From assembly GCF_051192575.1 (NCBI RefSeq), contig NZ_JBPJSQ010000006.1, positions 496,001 to 560,000 on the forward strand: a DNA stretch of 64,000 nucleotides, read 5' to 3'. The notes under the pieces are model-generated. The model saw only the letters and a list, made by a program, of their open reading frames with translations. It was not told the DNA's origin and searched no databases. This document shows positions 1 through 8,357 of this stretch, piece after piece. The stretch's first letter is position 1, and each line of letters starts with the position of its first letter. A program made the translations under genes and the position numbers. Source of the stretch: Aestuariimicrobium soli. Its GTDB lineage: Bacteria > Actinomycetota > Actinomycetes > Propionibacteriales > Propionibacteriaceae.

Positions 1-245
1 CGCTCGGCCTGCTCTGGTTCGCGCCGTTCGCGGTGGTGCCGCTGATCGCGGTGATGGCGTGGGCGATGGCCGCCCTGTTGGTCGTATTCGTCGGCCTGGC
101 CCTGTGGGTGGCCCACGCCTTCGATCACGGACGAGGGGGTGCCGCCGACGCCGAGGATGAGCGCGAGGCCGAGGCCGAGGCCGCCGGTGAGCTCTCCGAG
201 GAGGAGGCCGGATCGTCCACCTCGTCCTCCCCGGGCGGGGTCTGA
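1..245 (+). CDS. C-terminal end of an unidentified membrane protein (5' part outside window)
   Basis: The open frame enters at the window edge (first full codon at base 3) and ends at TGA 243-245. The visible ~80 residues are a hydrophobic stretch able to form one or two membrane segments (LLWFAPF, VVPLIAVMAWAMAALLVVF, VGLALWVAHAF). A highly acidic cytoplasmic-type tail follows, rich in Glu, Ala and Ser and ending SSSPGGV. The family cannot be recognised from so little. The neighbouring ligase and glycosyltransferases suggest a polysaccharide flippase, polymerase or glycosyltransferase, but this is only context. Its last 121 bases overlap the 3' end of the convergent ligase gene; both frames are low-complexity there. 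Confidence 0.5.
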   Translation, partial: LGLLWFAPFAVVPLIAVMAWAMAALLVVFVGLALWVAHAFDHGRGGAADAEDEREAEAEAAGELSEEEAGSSTSSSPGGV

Positions 246-1519
246 GCCCTCTCGCCATCACCCCAGGAGCACAGCATCAGGCCGACCAGCAGCCACCACC
301 ACAGGCTCACCGAGAAGTTCTTGAACAGGTAGTGGTCGAACGCCATCGAGGTCAGTCCGGCCGCGAGGGCGAGCGCCACCATCGTCCGCCGAGGGTCGGC
401 GCCGCGGCGTCGCAGGGTGGCGACCACCGGGGCGACCAGCACCACCAGCATCAGGGCCAGGCCGAGCACCCCGTACTCGACGAGGGTGCCCAGGTAGACC
501 GAGTGCGGGTTCGACAGGGCCGTGCCGTACGGGGTGATCATCTGGCTGTGCCACGGCGGCAGGTAGAACTTGGCGTCGAAGCCGTACCAGGGCCAGACCT
601 TGCCGGGGCCGGCGCCCACCAGCCGTGAGGTCCAGTCAAGGTTCCAGATGCGCAGGCCGGTGCGCAGGTTGGTCAGGCGCGGGCCATCGCTGAAGTGCAG
701 CAACCGGCTGAGCGACGGCACCAGGGTGACCACCGCGCCGATCGCAACGGCGGCACCCAGCCCGACCAGCAGTGGGAGCCGGCCGATGCGTCCGCGCCCC
801 CACCAGCCGACGACCAGCACCGCGAGCACGACCAGCGACACCAGTCCGGCCCGCGACTGGGTGCACAGCAGGCACGCGATGCTCACGGCGGCGCCCGCCA
901 GGCTCCAGCGACGGTGGTGGCCGGCGCGCCAGGCCCCGAGGAACAGGGCCAGCGTGGTCAGGAAGACCAGGTGCACGGTCGCGGCCCCGCCCATGCCTGT
1001 GGTCAGCCGCACCTCGCCGCGGGTGATCAGGGCGCGCCCCCACGACAGCAGCGAGGTGACCAGCACCAACCAGCCCAGGGCCCAGACCCGGTCGAACCGT
1101 CGGGCCGCGGGAATCACCAGCAGGCAGCCCCAGGCCGCGAGCAGCGTGACGCCCGCGATCAGCAGCGGCACCTCGCGGTAGATGTCGGGCACGAACTGGT
1201 AGGCGGGCGGCGCGAACTCGGGCGACACCTTGGCGTAGGAGTGCGGGTTGAGGTTGTAGGGCACCCGAATGGCGCCCCAGACGAGGATGGTCAGGAAGAG
1301 TCCGCCGACCACCCAGGCCACCGCGGGCAGGTCGCGGCGGCGGGTCCACAGCCAAGCGGCGGTGACCACCACCAGTCCGGCGAACATGAACAGCTGGAAT
1401 CCCCACAGCCAGGCGGGGCCGATGACGCCGCGGCGCACGTCGACGAACTGGGTGAGGGCGAGCACCGGGAACAAGAGCCACCCGAGCAGGGCCGTCAGCT
1501 GACTCATCGGGCGCACCAT
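125..1519 (-). CDS. O-antigen ligase/polymerase-like (Wzy_C) membrane protein
   Basis: 464-residue polytopic membrane protein with about ten hydrophobic segments. It has the usual landmarks of the O-antigen ligase/Wzy family: a CTQSRAGLVSL helix near residue 230, and a periplasmic loop followed by NPHSVYLGTLVEYGVLGL near residue 340. These enzymes polymerise or transfer undecaprenyl-linked glycans on the outer face of the membrane. The ATG at 1519 is preferred because a TAGTCT box lies 6 nt upstream, as expected for a leaderless transcript; Met5 is an alternative. The Ser/Ala/Pro/Glu-rich tail (last ~45 residues) overlaps the convergent membrane-protein gene. Divergent from the glycosyltransferase at 1564, so probably one surface-glycan locus. 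Substrate unknown. Confidence 0.85.
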   Translation of the reverse strand: MVRPMSQLTALLGWLLFPVLALTQFVDVRRGVIGPAWLWGFQLFMFAGLVVVTAAWLWTRRRDLPAVAWVVGGLFLTILVWGAIRVPYNLNPHSYAKVSPEFAPPAYQFVPDIYREVPLLIAGVTLLAAWGCLLVIPAARRFDRVWALGWLVLVTSLLSWGRALITRGEVRLTTGMGGAATVHLVFLTTLALFLGAWRAGHHRRWSLAGAAVSIACLLCTQSRAGLVSLVVLAVLVVGWWGRGRIGRLPLLVGLGAAVAIGAVVTLVPSLSRLLHFSDGPRLTNLRTGLRIWNLDWTSRLVGAGPGKVWPWYGFDAKFYLPPWHSQMITPYGTALSNPHSVYLGTLVEYGVLGLALMLVVLVAPVVATLRRRGADPRRTMVALALAAGLTSMAFDHYLFKNFSVSLWWWLLVGLMLCSWGDGERAQTPPGEDEVDDPASSSESSPAASASASRSSSASAAPPRP

Positions 1520-1525
1520 GGGGGC

Positions 1526-1531
1526 AGACTA
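1526..1531 (-). promoter_or_regulatory. -10 box of a leaderless promoter for the ligase gene
   Basis: Reads TAGTCT on the minus strand, 6 nt before the ATG at 1519, placing the transcription start at or next to the start codon. No convincing -35 is visible, which is common in actinobacteria. Confidence 0.55.
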
Positions 1532-1550
1532 TCCCGCGACACCCGATCGC

Positions 1551-1556
1551 TAGACT
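1551..1556 (+). promoter_or_regulatory. -10 box of a leaderless promoter for the glycosyltransferase gene
   Basis: TAGACT, 7 nt before the GTG at 1564. With the box at 1526-1531 it forms a compact divergent pair in a 44-bp gap, leaving no room for a 5' leader on either side. Confidence 0.55.
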
Positions 1557-1563
1557 CTGGCGC

Positions 1564-2718
1564 GTGCTCCCATCACGCGACGCAGCTCCCGCGGGCCCCG
1601 GCTCGTCCGTTCCCCCGCGGATGATCTTCCACGTGCCCTACCCCCTGCAGGGGGCGGGTGCCTCGGGCAGTGGCATTCGTCCGGGCCGCATGCTGGCCGC
1701 CTTCCGCGACCTCGGGCTCGACGTCACCGTGGTGGCCGGCTCGGCGGCCGAGCGCAAGCGGCAGATCGCCGACGTGTCGCGCGCCCTCGCGGCCGGTGAG
1801 CACTACGACTTCTGTTACTCCGAGTCGTCGACGATGCCGACCGCCCTCACCGAGCCGAACCACCTGCCGCTGCACCCGGCCATGGACCTCGCCTTCCTCG
1901 CCCGGCTGCGCCGCCGGGGCACCAAGGTCGGGCTGTTCTACCGAGACGTGTACTGGCGCTTCCCCAGCTACGCCGAGACCACCAAGGCGCCCCAGCGCTG
2001 GGTCGCGAAGGCGTTCTACACCGCCGACCTGCTGGCCTACCGGCGCGCCGTTGACGTGCTCTACCTGCCCTCGCTGCCGATGGCCGACCACGTCAGCCCC
2101 GGTCACCCCCACCCGGTGGCGCTGCCCCCCGGTCACGACGATCCGCCGTTGACCCCGGTCGACCCGTCGCCGCCGCGCCTGCTGTACGTCGGTGGCCTGG
2201 GCGAGTACTACAACCTGACCACCGTGGTCACCGCCCTGAAGCGTTGCCACGACGAGGGCCTCGACGTGCACCTGGTGCTGTGCACGCCCGAGAAGCTGTG
2301 GCAGGCCGAGAAGGCCACCTACGAACCCCTGCTGTCGCCCGCGGTGACGGTGGTGCACGAGTCGGGTGAGCAGTTGCGGCAGCGCTACGCCGAGACCAAC
2401 ATCGCCACCCTGGCGTTGGAGCCCAACCTCTACCGCAGCTTCGCCGCTCCGGTGAAGCAGTACGAGGCGATCGGCATGGGCAAGCCGCTGCTCGCCACCG
2501 AGGGCACCCTCACCGCCGAGTTGGTGCGCTCCACGGGGGCGGGCTGGGTGGTGCCCGACGAGGTGGACGCCTGCGTCGAGCTGTTGCGTCGCCTGCACGA
2601 TCATCCGGACGAGGTCGCCGAGGCCAGTGCCCGCTCGGCCGCGCTGCGGGAGAGCCACAGCTGGCGGGCGCGGGCTCGTCAGGTCGTCGAGGAACTCACG
2701 GGCCGCACGCTGTCCTGA
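1564..2718 (+). CDS. glycosyltransferase, GT-B fold (family 4-like)
   Basis: 384 residues. The N-terminal half has a Rossmann start (MIFHVPYPL at about residue 20, then GSGIRPGRM). The C-terminal half has the donor-binding features of GT-B enzymes: RLLYVGGLGEYYNLTTVV, then KQYEAIGMGKPLLAT with the Glu used for nucleotide-sugar binding. It should act at the cytoplasmic face, adding a sugar to a growing lipid-linked glycan; donor and acceptor cannot be read. The GTG at 1564 is supported by a TAGACT box 7 nt upstream (leaderless). An internal ATG at 1621, just before the first beta-strand, is the alternative. It converges with another glycosyltransferase at 2769; the 50-bp gap contains a directly repeated TCCTGAGGGAT. 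Confidence 0.85.
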   Translation: MLPSRDAAPAGPGSSVPPRMIFHVPYPLQGAGASGSGIRPGRMLAAFRDLGLDVTVVAGSAAERKRQIADVSRALAAGEHYDFCYSESSTMPTALTEPNHLPLHPAMDLAFLARLRRRGTKVGLFYRDVYWRFPSYAETTKAPQRWVAKAFYTADLLAYRRAVDVLYLPSLPMADHVSPGHPHPVALPPGHDDPPLTPVDPSPPRLLYVGGLGEYYNLTTVVTALKRCHDEGLDVHLVLCTPEKLWQAEKATYEPLLSPAVTVVHESGEQLRQRYAETNIATLALEPNLYRSFAAPVKQYEAIGMGKPLLATEGTLTAELVRSTGAGWVVPDEVDACVELLRRLHDHPDEVAEASARSAALRESHSWRARARQVVEELTGRTLS

Positions 2719-2768
2719 GGGATTCGTCCTGAGGGATGGGCTCCTGACCGATGTGGGCCTGGGGCGCG

Positions 2769-3824
2769 TCAGTCGAGGCCCAGGAAGCCGGCCAGCTGGG
2801 CGGCTGACCGTCGTCCGTCATGCCACTGTTCGACGAACGGACGACCGGCCCCCGCCCGTTCCCGGGCCCAGTCGCGGTCGGCGACCACCCGGCGCACCAC
2901 CTCGTCGAGCGTCGAGGGAGTGGCGTCGATGATCGGGGGCGCCTCCTCCATGCCGGCGCGGGTGACGTCACCGAGGTGCCCGATCACGACACGCCCGGCG
3001 GCCAGGGCCTCGAGCGCGGCGACCCCGTAGCTGGCGGCCAGGAGTTGGTCGATCACGATGTCGGCCTGCTCGACCATCGCGATCACCTCGGCGTGCGGAA
3101 TGCCACCCTCGGGTGACAGGTACTCGACCACACCCTCGTCGTGCAGCCGCCGCAGTACCGGGTCGACGTACTGGGTGCCCTTGATGGGCGGGGTGCGCCG
3201 GCTGGGCAGGTGCAGCACGCGGGGGCGGGGGCGCTCGAGCACGGGATGCTCGGCGCTCACCTCGCGCGGGTCGAGGCAGATGGGCAGCCAGGTGGCTGAG
3301 GGCTGGTCGGCCAGTAGGTCGGGGGTCGAGACGAACAGCGGCAGCCCGAGCGCGTCGGCGGCGGCATGGTTGCGGGCCGACAACTGCCGATGGTGCTCGA
3401 CGTAGGCCTCGTCCCCCTCGGCGAAGTAGGAGTTCTCGAGCCTGGCGAGGTGCTCGTCGGGTCGCCGGATGTCGGAGCCGTGCGCGATCAGCGCCACCCG
3501 GAAACCGGCCTCCTGCAGGAAGGTGGCGTCGGCGACCAGGTCACGGCGGGCCGGGGTCTGGAAGAAGGTCTGGTAGCCGTCGAGGGCGACGTGGGTGTAG
3601 GGCCGCAGGAAGCGCCGCATGCGCAGGTGGCGCAGCAGGGGCGCGAAGAAGATCGGCGCGGGAATGCGGCGATCGACGTCGAAGGCGAACTCGCCGCGGC
3701 GCACGGGCCCGCGCGCGAACGAGTCGGCGTGCACGTGCAGGGTGCGCTCGACGGCCTTCGCCCACGCGTGCCCCTGACCCGCGTAGTTGGCTGGGCCGAT
3801 GGCCAGGCTGGGCGTGTCGACCAT
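2769..3824 (-). CDS. glycosyltransferase, GT-B fold
   Basis: 351 residues. The N-terminal region (LAIGPANYAGQGHAWAKAV) precedes a typical C-terminal donor domain: RVLHLPSRRTPPIKGTQYVD, then an acidic/hydrophobic helix (AMVEQADIVIDQLLAASYG) and ALEALAAGRVVIGH. This resembles GT4-type glycosyltransferases acting on polysaccharide precursors. The start at 3824 is fixed by AAGGAG 6 nt upstream; the frame remains open much further, into the divergent acyltransferase, but nothing there looks coding. Likely works with the glycosyltransferase at 1564 and the acyltransferase at 3966 on one surface glycan. Sugar specificity not visible. Confidence 0.82.
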   Translation of the reverse strand: MVDTPSLAIGPANYAGQGHAWAKAVERTLHVHADSFARGPVRRGEFAFDVDRRIPAPIFFAPLLRHLRMRRFLRPYTHVALDGYQTFFQTPARRDLVADATFLQEAGFRVALIAHGSDIRRPDEHLARLENSYFAEGDEAYVEHHRQLSARNHAAADALGLPLFVSTPDLLADQPSATWLPICLDPREVSAEHPVLERPRPRVLHLPSRRTPPIKGTQYVDPVLRRLHDEGVVEYLSPEGGIPHAEVIAMVEQADIVIDQLLAASYGVAALEALAAGRVVIGHLGDVTRAGMEEAPPIIDATPSTLDEVVRRVVADRDWARERAGAGRPFVEQWHDGRRSAAQLAGFLGLD

Positions 3825-3952
3825 CGGTTCTCCTTGCGTGGCGTGGGGCGTCGGACGACCCCCCGTGACGATCACCGTGGCGCTCGCGGAGGGGACGACC
3901 CCGGCGGCCCGGACGAGACCACGCTGACGACGACCATCGTGGCGGGTGCCAC

Positions 3953-3958
3953 TACAGT
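3953..3958 (+). promoter_or_regulatory. -10 box of a leaderless promoter for the acyltransferase gene
   Basis: TACAGT, 7 nt before the ATG at 3966; the same geometry as the boxes at 1551, 12628, 29865, 33519 and 59565. Confidence 0.55.
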
Positions 3959-3965
3959 AGCCGCC

Positions 3966-5948
3966 ATGACTGAGCCGGGTACCGACCACAGCCCAGTGCC
4001 CCCCACCACCCCCGCCAGCCCCCCCTCGTCGCGAACCCGACTCGACGCCCTCGACGGACTGCGCACCATCGCGGTCTTCCTGGTCATCCTGTTCCACGTG
4101 GGCACGCCGTGGATGGCGGCGGGCTACATCGGGGTCGACATGTTCTTCGTGCTGTCGGGCTTCCTGATCACCGCAGGGTTGCTGCGTGAGCTCGACCGCA
4201 GCGGCCGCATCGACCTGGCGCGGTTCTGGTCGCGGCGCATTCGGCGGCTGATGCCCGCGGCCATGCTCGTGCTCGCGGTGGTGCTGGTGTGGACCGTGTT
4301 CGGCGCCGACACCTACCGCCATCCCGGGTTGGGCGCCGACGTCTTCTTCACCTCGCTCTACGTCGCCAACTGGCATTTCATCGGGAGCGCCTCGTACTTC
4401 TCGCACGACGGCACCACCTCACCGCTGCTGCACATGTGGTCGCTGGCGGTCGAGGAGCAGTTCTACCTGGCCTGGCCGCTGCTGATGGTCGCGCTGTGGT
4501 GGCCTCTGCGGCGACGGTCCGAGCGGCTGCACCGGGTGGTGATCGGCGTTGCCATCGCCGTGTTGACGGTGGTCTCGGCGGTGCTGCTGTGGGTGCTCTA
4601 CCAGCCGACCGCCAGTGACCGGGCCTACATGGGCACCGACAGCAAGATCTTCGAACCCCTGCTCGGCGCCGGCCTGGCGCTCGCCCTCACGGTGCCGGCC
4701 GTGAAGCGGTTCGCGGCTCGCCGCGGTGCCGTGGTGGCCACCGTCGCGCTGGTCGCGCTGCTGCCGCTGTTCGCGGTGATGGACGGCCCGGCACCCTTCT
4801 ACTTCCGGGGTGGGGCGCTGCTGTTCTCGCTGGCCGTCGCCGCCGTGGTGATGGGTCTGGCCGAGGCCCCCGGAGGTCTGGTGGCGCGCGCGCTGGCCTG
4901 GTCGCCGATGGCCTACCTGGGCCGCATCTCGTACGGGCTGTACCTGTGGCACTGGCCGTTCGCCGTCTGGTTCTCGACTCACCTGGGAACGTTTCGTCCG
5001 CTGCGCGCCCTCGCGGTCGTCGCCCTCAGCGTGGCCGCCGCCGTGGTCTCGTACCACCTGGTGGAGGTGCCGATCCGCGAGGGCCGGATCAGCCGGATGC
5101 TCGGCACCCGGCGCACCTTCGCGGCCGGGTTGGCCACCATTCTCGTGCCCGTGCTGGCGGCCAGCGCGATCGGCGGCACCCCGCTGAGCCCGCTGTTCGA
5201 CCCGCTGCGCTCGAACGAGTCGAAGGCGAATGTGGTCATGGTGGTCGGCGACTCGGTGCCACAGCGCCTGATGCCGGCGCTCGCCCCTGCGGGCAAGGCC
5301 GCCGGACTCGACCTGGTGACGGCCACGGCCGGCGGCTGCTCACCGCTGGGCGTGCTGCAGAAGATCAGCCCCTACGACGAGACCGGCCCCACTTGCCTGA
5401 AGGTGCGTGACACCCAGTCGCAGCGCCTCAAGGAGAGCAACGCCGGCGTCGTGCTGTGGTGGTCGCGCTACGAGATCGCCGACCGATACGTGGGCGACAC
5501 CCTGCTGGCTCCCCCGAGTCAGGCCTTCTGGTCGGCGCAGTTGGACGACTTCCGCCAGGCGGTCCAGCGGCTGACCGCCAACGGCGCCACCCTGGTGGTG
5601 GTGCTCACCGAACCACCGGGCGTGGGCATGAGCAGCCGCTGTTCGGCCAAGACCTGCCACCCGTTCCTGCAGCGCATGGTGGTGCACGACGACTACCGCG
5701 TCACCTGGAATGACCTGGTCAAACGCGAGGCGGCCTCGAACCCGCGGCTGCGCACCATCACCGTCGACGACGTGCTCTGCACGACCCCGGCGCCCGGTGG
5801 CGACGCCTACGGCTCAAGCCTGTGCGACGACCACCTGCCCGGTGGTGAGCTGATTCGCCCCGACGGGTCGCACGTCAACCTGCCGACGGCCGGGTCGACG
5901 GTCGCCGAGGCGGTGATCGGCCGGTTGCAGGCCGAGCTGAATCGCTGA
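3966..5948 (+). CDS. AT3-SGNH acyltransferase (OafA/YrhL family)
   Basis: 660 residues in two parts. Residues ~25-380 are an acyltransferase-3 membrane domain: TRLDALDGLRTIAVFLVILFH carries the conserved His, FFVLSGFLIT follows, and the RFWSRRIRRLMPA motif contains the paired Arg. About ten membrane segments follow. Residues ~430-660 form a periplasmic SGNH esterase/transferase domain, with the nucleophile motif VGDSVPQRL and the distal Asp-His pair in RPDGSHVN. Such fusions take an acyl group (usually acetyl) across the membrane and O-acylate a surface glycan or peptidoglycan. Start chosen at 3966 because of the TACAGT box 7 nt upstream and because the Pro/Thr/Ser leader just precedes the domain. 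Converges with the permease gene 16 bp downstream. Confidence 0.92.
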   Translation: MTEPGTDHSPVPPTTPASPPSSRTRLDALDGLRTIAVFLVILFHVGTPWMAAGYIGVDMFFVLSGFLITAGLLRELDRSGRIDLARFWSRRIRRLMPAAMLVLAVVLVWTVFGADTYRHPGLGADVFFTSLYVANWHFIGSASYFSHDGTTSPLLHMWSLAVEEQFYLAWPLLMVALWWPLRRRSERLHRVVIGVAIAVLTVVSAVLLWVLYQPTASDRAYMGTDSKIFEPLLGAGLALALTVPAVKRFAARRGAVVATVALVALLPLFAVMDGPAPFYFRGGALLFSLAVAAVVMGLAEAPGGLVARALAWSPMAYLGRISYGLYLWHWPFAVWFSTHLGTFRPLRALAVVALSVAAAVVSYHLVEVPIREGRISRMLGTRRTFAAGLATILVPVLAASAIGGTPLSPLFDPLRSNESKANVVMVVGDSVPQRLMPALAPAGKAAGLDLVTATAGGCSPLGVLQKISPYDETGPTCLKVRDTQSQRLKESNAGVVLWWSRYEIADRYVGDTLLAPPSQAFWSAQLDDFRQAVQRLTANGATLVVVLTEPPGVGMSSRCSAKTCHPFLQRMVVHDDYRVTWNDLVKREAASNPRLRTITVDDVLCTTPAPGGDAYGSSLCDDHLPGGELIRPDGSHVNLPTAGSTVAEAVIGRLQAELNR

Positions 5949-5964
5949 GTGTGAGGGGGGCTGG

Positions 5965-7065
5965 TCAGATGGCCAGCACGCCGGCCACCACACAGGCGAT
6001 CGCCACCAGGGCGCTCTGCCACAGGTGGGTGCGCCAGGGCACGACCGCACCGGCGCGGCGACAGCGGTCGCGCCACAGCAGGGTGGCGACCGACCCCCAC
6101 AGCGTGACGATCGAGCCGGCATTGACGCCCACCAGCAGCGAGGCGAAACGCTCGGACGATCCCGCCAGCCGTTCCAGGGCGAGGTAGCCGGGCAGGTTGT
6201 TGCCGAGGTTGGCGATCAGCGCCGCCACACCCGCGAAGCGCAGCAGGTCGCCTGATGGCACCAGACCGCCCAGTCCCACCAGATCGGAAGGGTGAGCGCC
6301 TCGTCCGGTCAGGTGGGCGAGCACCCCGGTCAACCCGTGGCGGCCGGCGAGGTCGACCAGCACGAACAGCACGACCACGCCGGCGATCGTCAGCCAGGGA
6401 ATCGTCAGCGTGCGCACCGACGCGCGATCGCGCCACGCCAGCGTCGCCACCAGCACGACGGCGGCCACCCCGGCGGGAATGACCGGCGCGATGCCCACCA
6501 CGAACAGCGGCGCCAGCGCCACGCAGACGGACGACGCGATCACCAGCAGCACCCGGTCGTGGGGCAGCGACGGCTCGGTGGTGGTGAATCGTCCGGTGAG
6601 GTCACGGGCGTGCAGCAGCCCGGCCACCACGACCGTCGCGAGCACGCAGGCGAGCGCGGGGCGCCACATCAGGGCCACGTAGTGGGGGGCGCCGGGCAGC
6701 CGCTGCACGTGGTGCAGGGCCAGCAGATTGGTGAGGTTCGACACCGGCAGCAGCAGCGAGGCGGTGTTGGCCAACCACACCGTGGTCAGGGCGAACAGGC
6801 GGCGGTCGAGACCGGCGGCCCGGGTGATGGCGAGCACCACCGGGGTGAGCAGCACAGCGGTGGTGTCGAGACTGAGCACGATGGTCGAGCAGGTGGCCAG
6901 CAGCACCACCAACAGCCACAGTCGCAGCACACTCCCCCGGGCCGCTCGGGCGGCCCAGTGGCCCGCGACGTCGAAGACCCCGGCCCGATCGGCGACCTCG
7001 GCGACGATGGTCAGGGCCAGCAGGAATCCGACCACGGGGGCGATCCGGATCAGCAGGTCGGTCAC
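5965..7065 (-). CDS. SLC13/ArsB-type anion permease
   Basis: About 366 residues, nearly all hydrophobic, with 9-10 predicted membrane segments and two inverted halves. The motifs STIVLSLDTTAVLLTPV (~residue 60) and ANTASLLLPVSNLTNLLA (~100), and in the second half ANLGNNLPGYLAL (~275), match the paired Ser/Thr/Asn-rich hairpins of the ArsB/CitMHS/SLC13 superfamily. It probably moves an inorganic or small organic anion; arsenite, citrate or other cannot be decided, and no ars genes are nearby. The start is likely GTG at 7065, three bases after the stop of the upstream gene; an earlier in-frame start at 7128 would overlap that gene. Last gene of the envelope operon starting at 12400. Confidence 0.72.
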   Translation of the reverse strand: MTDLLIRIAPVVGFLLALTIVAEVADRAGVFDVAGHWAARAARGSVLRLWLLVVLLATCSTIVLSLDTTAVLLTPVVLAITRAAGLDRRLFALTTVWLANTASLLLPVSNLTNLLALHHVQRLPGAPHYVALMWRPALACVLATVVVAGLLHARDLTGRFTTTEPSLPHDRVLLVIASSVCVALAPLFVVGIAPVIPAGVAAVVLVATLAWRDRASVRTLTIPWLTIAGVVVLFVLVDLAGRHGLTGVLAHLTGRGAHPSDLVGLGGLVPSGDLLRFAGVAALIANLGNNLPGYLALERLAGSSERFASLLVGVNAGSIVTLWGSVATLLWRDRCRRAGAVVPWRTHLWQSALVAIACVVAGVLAI

Positions 7066-7067
7066 GG

Positions 7068-8357
7068 TCAGCCAGCCCAGTCGCCGCGGAAGAACAACCA
7101 CGCCCAGACGGCATTCGCGACCAGACACGCGGCAAACAGCAGCGCCACGAGTACCTGCCCGGCGGCGCGGAACCAGCTCGATCGTGAGGAGGCGGAGCGT
7201 CCGGAGGTGGCTCGTCCGCGGGTGGCCCAGGCGGCGAACTCACCGACCAGCACGAAGGTCGGGAACCACAGCAGGGCGGCGCGGCTGATCGACATCCACC
7301 ACACCGAGGTGCCGAAGGCGACCAGCATCACGGCCACCCAACTGGCCGACGCCCACCGACGCCTCAGCAGGCAGATCACCGTGGTGGCCAGGCCGACCGC
7401 CATCGACACGATCTCGGCCGTGAACACCCACGCCACCCGCGGACGATCCGGCCACGACGACGGCTGGGCCGCCCGCCAGGTGGCCTCCCACGACTCCCGC
7501 GGCGTGTGCAGGCCTCGTCCCCAGCCCTCCTTCTGGGCATCGAACCAGGCTGTCCACGAGCCGGTGAGACCGTGCAGGTACCAGGTCCAGGCGAGCAGGG
7601 CGGCCGCCGGCACGAGCAGCCAGGCCGCGTGGCGCAGCCTGACGGTCAGCGGCGGCAGACCGGTGCCGACCCGACCGCGCCCGCCCCGACGGCCTGACGA
7701 TCGGCCGGCGTGCGGAGCGGAGTGGGGGCCATCGCCGACCAGGGCCAGCACCAGCAGCGCGCCCACCAGGAACAGGCCCGACACCCGGAAACTGCAGGCC
7801 ACGGTGGCCAGCAGGGCAGCCTCGGCCCAGCGCCCCCGTCTGGCCCGTTCCCAGGCCCAGAACGCGGCGGCGCAGAACGGCGCCTCGGTGTAGGCCACGG
7901 TCGTGAAGACCGCCGTGGGGGCGACCAGCCACAGTCCGGCGGCGACCAGCCCGCCCGGGCCCGTGCTCGACGACGACGCGGGGCCGGCGATGCGGTACAG
8001 GGCCCCGGCCGCCAGCGCCGAGCAGACGATGGCGAGCACCGCGCCGGTGAGCCACATGGGCACGTGCACCGCCTCGAACAACCGCAGCACGGCGGGCAGG
8101 CCGGGGAAGAAGGCCATCTCTTTCGGGTCGGCGTAGCCGTCGCGGGCGACGGTGAGGTAGTGCTGCACGTCCCAGTTGCCGAGCGCATCGCGGAACCGGC
8201 GGGGCTCCTGGGTGATCACCACCAGCAGCACCACCAGCAGGAACAGCCGCGAGGCGGCCCACACCTGGGCCAGCAGTCGCCGTTCGGCCAGAGAGCGGGC
8301 GGCGCCCCGGCCCCGCGTGGCGGCACGATCGGCGCCATGATTGGTCGCGGCAGTCAT
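7068..8357 (-). CDS. PIG-V-like membrane mannosyltransferase homologue
   Basis: 429 residues, about ten membrane segments. After the first helix comes a luminal-type loop with the signature of PIG-V/GT76-like polyprenyl-sugar-dependent transferases: NWDVQHYLTVARDGY, then EMAFFPGLPAVLR. In actinobacteria such proteins are thought to add mannose or another sugar from a polyprenyl-phosphate donor on the outer face of the membrane. The ATG at 8357 overlaps the upstream TGA by one base (TGATG), so it is translationally coupled to the GT87-like gene. Neighbours suggest a role in lipoglycan or wall-polymer assembly. Donor and acceptor are unproven. Confidence 0.72.
   Translation of the reverse strand: MTAATNHGADRAATRGRGAARSLAERRLLAQVWAASRLFLLVVLLVVITQEPRRFRDALGNWDVQHYLTVARDGYADPKEMAFFPGLPAVLRLFEAVHVPMWLTGAVLAIVCSALAAGALYRIAGPASSSSTGPGGLVAAGLWLVAPTAVFTTVAYTEAPFCAAAFWAWERARRGRWAEAALLATVACSFRVSGLFLVGALLVLALVGDGPHSAPHAGRSSGRRGGRGRVGTGLPPLTVRLRHAAWLLVPAAALLAWTWYLHGLTGSWTAWFDAQKEGWGRGLHTPRESWEATWRAAQPSSWPDRPRVAWVFTAEIVSMAVGLATTVICLLRRRWASASWVAVMLVAFGTSVWWMSISRAALLWFPTFVLVGEFAAWATRGRATSGRSASSRSSWFRAAGQVLVALLFAACLVANAVWAWLFFRGDWAG

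Noticed and set aside
3366..3965. Upstream extension of the acyltransferase frame
   Set aside because: The frame is open but lies antisense to a glycosyltransferase; the TACAGT box and protein domains fix the start at 3966.
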